Source: an uncultured Lachnospiraceae bacterium
Lineage (GTDB): Bacteria > Bacillota > Clostridia > Lachnospirales > Lachnospiraceae
DNA: 8,259 bases
NCBI GenBank assembly: GCA_910585935.1
Contig: CAJUHN010000141.1
Coordinates: 1,623 to 9,881, forward strand
Reading direction: 5' to 3'
Part shown: piece by piece, positions 5,791 to 8,259 of the stretch
How the letters are laid out: each line of letters starts with the position of its first letter
Position numbering within the stretch: position 1 is the stretch's first letter
The notes under the pieces: model-generated
What the model was told of the DNA's origin: nothing
Database searches by the model: none
The model's input: only the letters and a program-made list of their open reading frames with translations
Position numbers and translations under genes: made by a program

Positions 5791-6531
5791 TCATTTTTCA
5801 TCCTTTTCTCTTGTATAGGAAACTTTAACACCCTCATGTTTATTTATAAACTTTTCCACTGCATTTGTCAAGGAAATTTCCGCATTTTCTTTAAAAAAGC
5901 TACTGATATTTGTAGTTTCAAAAAGAACTTGTTCTATTTCCTCTTTTACTGCTTCTGAAGGATGTTCCATGTTTTCATTTTTTAACTTATCTAAATTAGA
6001 TTTTAATAGATCAATGCTGTCTGTCAGAGAATATTGATAGCCATATTCTTTCTTGGCTTTTTTTTGTACTTTCTGCGCTCTTAAAAGGGCAGGAAATGCT
6101 TTGGGAACAGAAGCTAATTCTCCTTTTATAGGGCGATTTTCCTTTTCTTTCTTTTTTATCTCCTCCCAGTTCTTTAAACTCTCTTCTGAAGTATCTGCCT
6201 TTTTTGTTCCAAACACATGTGGGTGACGGCGAATCAATTTTTCACTGATCCCTTGTACCACATCTTGAAAGCTAAAACGATTTTCTTCCTCCGCTATCTG
6301 TGTATGCAGCAAAACTTGGAGCAATAAATCTCCCAATTCCTCGCATAGATTTTCGTCATCTCCTGTTTCAACGCTTTGATCGATTCCCTCTAACACCTCA
6401 TAGGCTTCTTCAATTAAACATGGTTTTAAAGATTCATGTGTCTGCTCCCTATCCCATGGACATCCATTAGGTGATCGCAGAGTAGCCACGATGGATTTCA
6501 AGTCTTCCAATGTATATTGTTTTTCCTGCAT
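5791..6531 (-). CDS. mazG: MazG nucleoside triphosphate pyrophosphohydrolase
   Basis: MazG hydrolyses (d)NTPs to monophosphate and pyrophosphate, cleaning the nucleotide pool. The N-terminal domain is canonical: YTLEDLKSIVATLR, NGCPWDREQTHESLKP, the first metal motif EEAYE (E41, E42, E45) and the second EELGD (E64, E65, D68), then RRHPHVFG. A second copy follows (about 165-240), but its metal motifs are degraded: the first reads about SNLDK and the second EEIEQ. The 246-aa length fits two-domain MazG. I chose the ATG at 6531 (AGAAAGGA 8 bases upstream) because the family starts just before YTLEDL. A GTG at 6561 with AAAGGAT upstream would add 10 residues. It has its own promoter and heads the block. 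Confidence 0.93.
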   Translation of the reverse strand: MQEKQYTLEDLKSIVATLRSPNGCPWDREQTHESLKPCLIEEAYEVLEGIDQSVETGDDENLCEELGDLLLQVLLHTQIAEEENRFSFQDVVQGISEKLIRRHPHVFGTKKADTSEESLKNWEEIKKKEKENRPIKGELASVPKAFPALLRAQKVQKKAKKEYGYQYSLTDSIDLLKSNLDKLKNENMEHPSEAVKEEIEQVLFETTNISSFFKENAEISLTNAVEKFINKHEGVKVSYTREKDEK

Positions 6532-6586
6532 AGTATTATTCCTTTCTATCATAAATTTCACTTTTTATCCTTTATCCTATATTTTT

Positions 6587-6595
6587 ATTATAGCA
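6587..6595 (-). promoter_or_regulatory. Extended -10 promoter of mazG
   Basis: On the minus strand TGCTATAAT is a perfect extended -10 element (TGn plus TATAAT). No good -35 is seen at 17 bp (ATAGAA), as is usual for extended -10 promoters. Predicted transcription start is near 6580, giving a leader of about 50 bases to the ATG at 6531. Confidence 0.65.
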
Positions 6596-6730
6596 CAATA
6601 CTTTTTGCTTTCTATTTTATTTTCTCATTTTTATAACTTTCTATCATTCTAAAAATCTTTTTTAAATAATCTAGTAATAATATTAACAATATCATTCTTT
6701 CCAGATTTTTCTATACAAGTTCTTTTATAT

Positions 6731-6885
6731 GTTGACTATTTTTTTCCATTAGCTCATGACTAAAGTCATGAATATGCGTGAAACTTCTAATCAAATTTTA
6801 GCGGTCTCAATCCACTGTCTAACCAAAGTGAATTGCGACCGCCTTATTTTAAACTAATGGGTATATAAAAAAAGCTGACTATTTT
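6731..6885. mobile_element. Possible short mobile-element relic with two hairpins and flanking repeats
   Basis: From outside in: a direct repeat GYTGACTATTTT (6731-6742 and 6874-6885, 11 of 12 identical); inverted CCATTAG (6746-6752) and CTAATGG (6854-6860); a perfect palindromic hairpin TCATGACT/AGTCATGA (6754-6771, 2-base centre); and a 15-bp imperfect hairpin (6801-6842). No reading frame is present. Palindromes at the ends of a short non-coding segment, one tipped by ACTAAAGT, resemble IS200/IS605-type ends or their non-autonomous derivatives. This is a resemblance from memory only. The right direct repeat overlaps the stop codon of the DUF362 gene. Confidence 0.4.
6801..6842 (-). terminator. 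Strong hairpin downstream of the DUF362 gene
   Basis: Arms at 6801-6815 and 6828-6842 (outer part GCGGTC/GACCGC) pair over 15 positions. On the minus strand there is one G-A mismatch and one G-U pair, with a 12-base loop. It lies about 40 bp past the DUF362 stop and is followed on the minus strand by TAAAATTTG, a poor U-tract. It may end or protect the DUF362 transcript, or be part of the mobile-element relic. Confidence 0.4.
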
Positions 6886-8014
6886 ACTTTATAACAATCA
6901 TCTCATATTGTCTGCTTCCAAGACCAATTTTTTCTGCATGTTCTAAACAACTACGCCATTCTGATTCTGGGGTAGAATTGATAAAGTGATCATGGTGATC
7001 TACAAATTCAGGTTTTGACATATTATCTGTTAATTGGCTTCCTGATAGTGGATGCGCTGTTAAGCACATATCCACACAAGCTTGATCTAAAGCGAGTGGA
7101 TCGAAAGAAACTAACATACCCAAATTAGGAAGAATCGGTGCATCATTTTCACTATGACAATCACAATTAGGACTAACATCTACAATAAGAGAAATATGAA
7201 AACAAGGGCGATCCTCTACAACTGCTTTTGCATACTCCGCCATACGACAATTCAAGTCTTTACTAGCAGCATAGTTTGTAAACTCAATAGCATCAAAATT
7301 ACATGCACCTAAACAGCGTCCACAGCCCACGCAATTATCTAAATTGATGCTCATTATCTTTTTTTCTTTATCAAATATTAAACCATCATTCGCACATTCT
7401 CTCTGGCATCTGCGGCATCCACGACACTTTTGTTCTATTATATGTGGTTTTCCATTGTTATGTTGTTCTTTTTTTCCAGCTCGAGATCCACAGCCCATAC
7501 CAATATTTTTGATAGCGCCGCCGAATCCAGTCATCTCATGTCCTTTAAAATGAGTGAGACTGATAAATATATCCGCGTCCATGATAGCACGACCGATTTT
7601 AGCTTCTTTTATGTATTCTCCTCCCTTTACAGGAACAACGATATCATCTGTACCTTTCAATCCATCTCCAATGAGAACGGGACAGCCTACTGTTAAAGGA
7701 GTAAACCCATTTTCCCAAGCACACTCTAAATGTTCCAATGCATTTTTACGACTGCCTGGATATAGGGTATTACAATCTGTTAAAAATGGTTTTCCACCTA
7801 ATTCTTTCACTATATCAGCTACTGCTTTGGCATAATTCGGTCGAAGGAAACCTAAATTTCCCAATTCTCCAAAGTGCATTTTGATAGCTACAAGTTTATT
7901 TTCCATATCAATTTGTTCTATTCCTGCTGCCTTTATTAATCTCTTTAATTTACTCGGAAGCCCTTCTCCAAGTTTAGTACGAAAATCAGTAAAATATACT
8001 TTTGATCTTTCCAT
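6884..8014 (-). CDS. DUF362 domain protein with 2[4Fe-4S] ferredoxin insert
   Basis: This 376-aa protein is of the DUF362 (formerly DUF362/ferredoxin-like) family. The N-terminal part (about 1-185) has the family's KMHFGELGN, FLTDCNTLY and SLTHFKGHEMTGFGGAIKNIGMGC stretches. Two ferredoxin motifs follow: CRGCRRCQREC (C197, C200, C203, C207) and CVGCGRCLGAC (C228, C231, C234, C238), each CxxCxxCxxxC, enough for two 4Fe-4S clusters. The C-terminal part keeps a CDC pair (C284, C286) and the SFDPLALDQA stretch. It is probably a cytoplasmic redox protein; no reaction is established for this subgroup that I can name. I chose the ATG at 8014 (AAAGGAG at 8024-8030) because the in-frame ATG at 8089 lies between the -35 and -10 of the gene's promoter. 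It is not part of the sporulation block. Confidence 0.88.
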   Translation of the reverse strand: MERSKVYFTDFRTKLGEGLPSKLKRLIKAAGIEQIDMENKLVAIKMHFGELGNLGFLRPNYAKAVADIVKELGGKPFLTDCNTLYPGSRKNALEHLECAWENGFTPLTVGCPVLIGDGLKGTDDIVVPVKGGEYIKEAKIGRAIMDADIFISLTHFKGHEMTGFGGAIKNIGMGCGSRAGKKEQHNNGKPHIIEQKCRGCRRCQRECANDGLIFDKEKKIMSINLDNCVGCGRCLGACNFDAIEFTNYAASKDLNCRMAEYAKAVVEDRPCFHISLIVDVSPNCDCHSENDAPILPNLGMLVSFDPLALDQACVDMCLTAHPLSGSQLTDNMSKPEFVDHHDHFINSTPESEWRSCLEHAEKIGLGSRQYEMIVIK

Positions 8015-8068
8015 GTTCTTATACTCCTTTTTTGAATTTAGATAATATAAATAATTTATATTATATTT

Positions 8069-8099
8069 ATTATAAACTTTAAAGTCCACTATAAGTCAA
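8069..8099 (-). promoter_or_regulatory. MerR-type promoter (19-bp spacer with dyad) for the DUF362 gene
   Basis: On the minus strand TTGACT (8094-8099) and TATAAT (8069-8074) are separated by 19 bp. The spacer contains an imperfect dyad, CTTATAGT-GG-ACTTTAAA, 6 of 8 arm positions matching. Overlong spacers with a centred dyad are the signature of promoters twisted into activity by MerR-family regulators. No such regulator is encoded in the window. Predicted start is near 8062. Confidence 0.55.
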
Positions 8100-8174
8100 T
8101 ACTTTTCATTAAAAATTTTTCTTATTTGAAATAAAATGAGGGGGAATTGTTATAGAAGTGAGCTTAGGGATATA

Positions 8175-8259
8175 TTTGGGAAAATGATGAGAACATTTTG
8201 GCTAAAGGGTCGCTGCGGCAAGGAAGTATTCCAACGAAGCCGCGCTTTCGCTCCGTTCC
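8175..8259 (+). repeat. Right copy of the dispersed repeat, inverted relative to the left end
   Basis: Positions 8227-8259 are identical to the reverse complement of 9-41, and 8175-8226 matches the left copy's extension with scattered differences. The exact match runs to the last base of the window, so the repeat probably continues beyond. The GC-rich core contrasts with the AT-rich flank, and the same foldback (AACGAAGC with GCTCCGTT) is present. The reading frame from an ATG at 8136 stays open to the edge but has no ribosome site. Confidence 0.75.

Noticed and set aside
5764..5958. Plus-strand 64-codon frame with AAGGTGA upstream and a TTGACA at 5715-5720
   Set aside because: Most of it is antisense to the mazG 3' end, the peptide is low-complexity Phe/Ile/Cys-rich, and no -10 is found at 16-18 bp from the TTGACA.
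7344..7835. Three plus-strand frames inside the DUF362 gene
   Set aside because: They are antisense to the ferredoxin and DUF362 motifs, and their codon content is a mirror of the real gene.
8015..8089. 25-residue N-terminal extension of the DUF362 protein
   Set aside because: Its ATG lies upstream of the predicted -10, its sequence is AT-driven Asn/Tyr/Lys, and the ATG at 8014 has a good ribosome site.
8136..8259. Plus-strand frame open from ATG 8136 to the window edge
   Set aside because: It has no ribosome site and runs into the dispersed repeat, which stays open in several frames.
1..8259. CRISPR arrays, tRNA or rRNA genes, riboswitches
   Set aside because: I found no regularly spaced repeats and no tRNA- or rRNA-like segments, and the leaders are too short or lack recognisable riboswitch cores.

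Overview
The window is AT-rich DNA (about one third G+C by eye). Every gene I accept lies on the minus strand, so transcription runs from high to low coordinates. The core is the conserved endospore-former block mazG – hup – rqcP – yabP – yabQ – divIC – spoIIE. HU lying between mazG and the S4-domain gene, together with AT-rich composition, SpoIIE and YabP/YabQ, points to a spore-forming clostridial Firmicute, most likely Lachnospiraceae. Genus cannot be named from this sequence.

Layout, in the direction of transcription. (i) 8259-8100 is an outward-facing copy of a repeat plus a short AT-rich spacer. (ii) 8099-6884 is a DUF362/ferredoxin-type iron-sulfur protein behind a promoter with a 19-bp spacer and an imperfect dyad, as in MerR-controlled promoters. 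(iii) 6883-6600 is non-coding and holds a palindrome, a larger hairpin and flanking short repeats that look like a small mobile-element relic. (iv) 6595-5791 is mazG with an extended -10 promoter. (v) 5790-5207 is a 584-bp gene-free gap ending in a dyad next to the hup ribosome site. (vi) 5206-4680 is hup-rqcP, followed by a 14-bp perfect hairpin. (vii) 4573-3247 is yabP-yabQ-divIC with its own sigma-A-like promoter and a rho-independent terminator. (viii) 3249-1102 is spoIIE behind a promoter with an unusual 21-bp spacer and Spo0A-box-like sequences. (ix) 1037-93 is an unrecognised 314-codon Lys/Glu/Arg-rich gene with extreme strand composition. (x) 85-9 is a second copy of the repeat, inverted relative to the first.

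How the genes fit together. RqcP (ribosome quality control), HU (nucleoid) and DivIC (division) are housekeeping functions. YabP and YabQ are spore-cortex/coat factors. SpoIIE is the membrane phosphatase that activates sigma-F in the forespore. Promoters and terminators cut the block into four likely units: mazG; hup-rqcP; yabP-yabQ-divIC; and spoIIE plus the unknown gene.

The least explained element is the 314-aa gene directly behind spoIIE, where tilS, hpt and ftsH often sit in relatives. It has a good ribosome site and internal 15-residue repeats. On its coding strand C makes up only about 3% of bases. If real, it may be co-transcribed with spoIIE and so expressed at sporulation onset. The other items worth a second look are the inverted 33-bp-identical repeats at both window ends, the spoIIE leader hairpin, the 92-bp yabQ/divIC overlap and the palindromic relic at 6731-6885.
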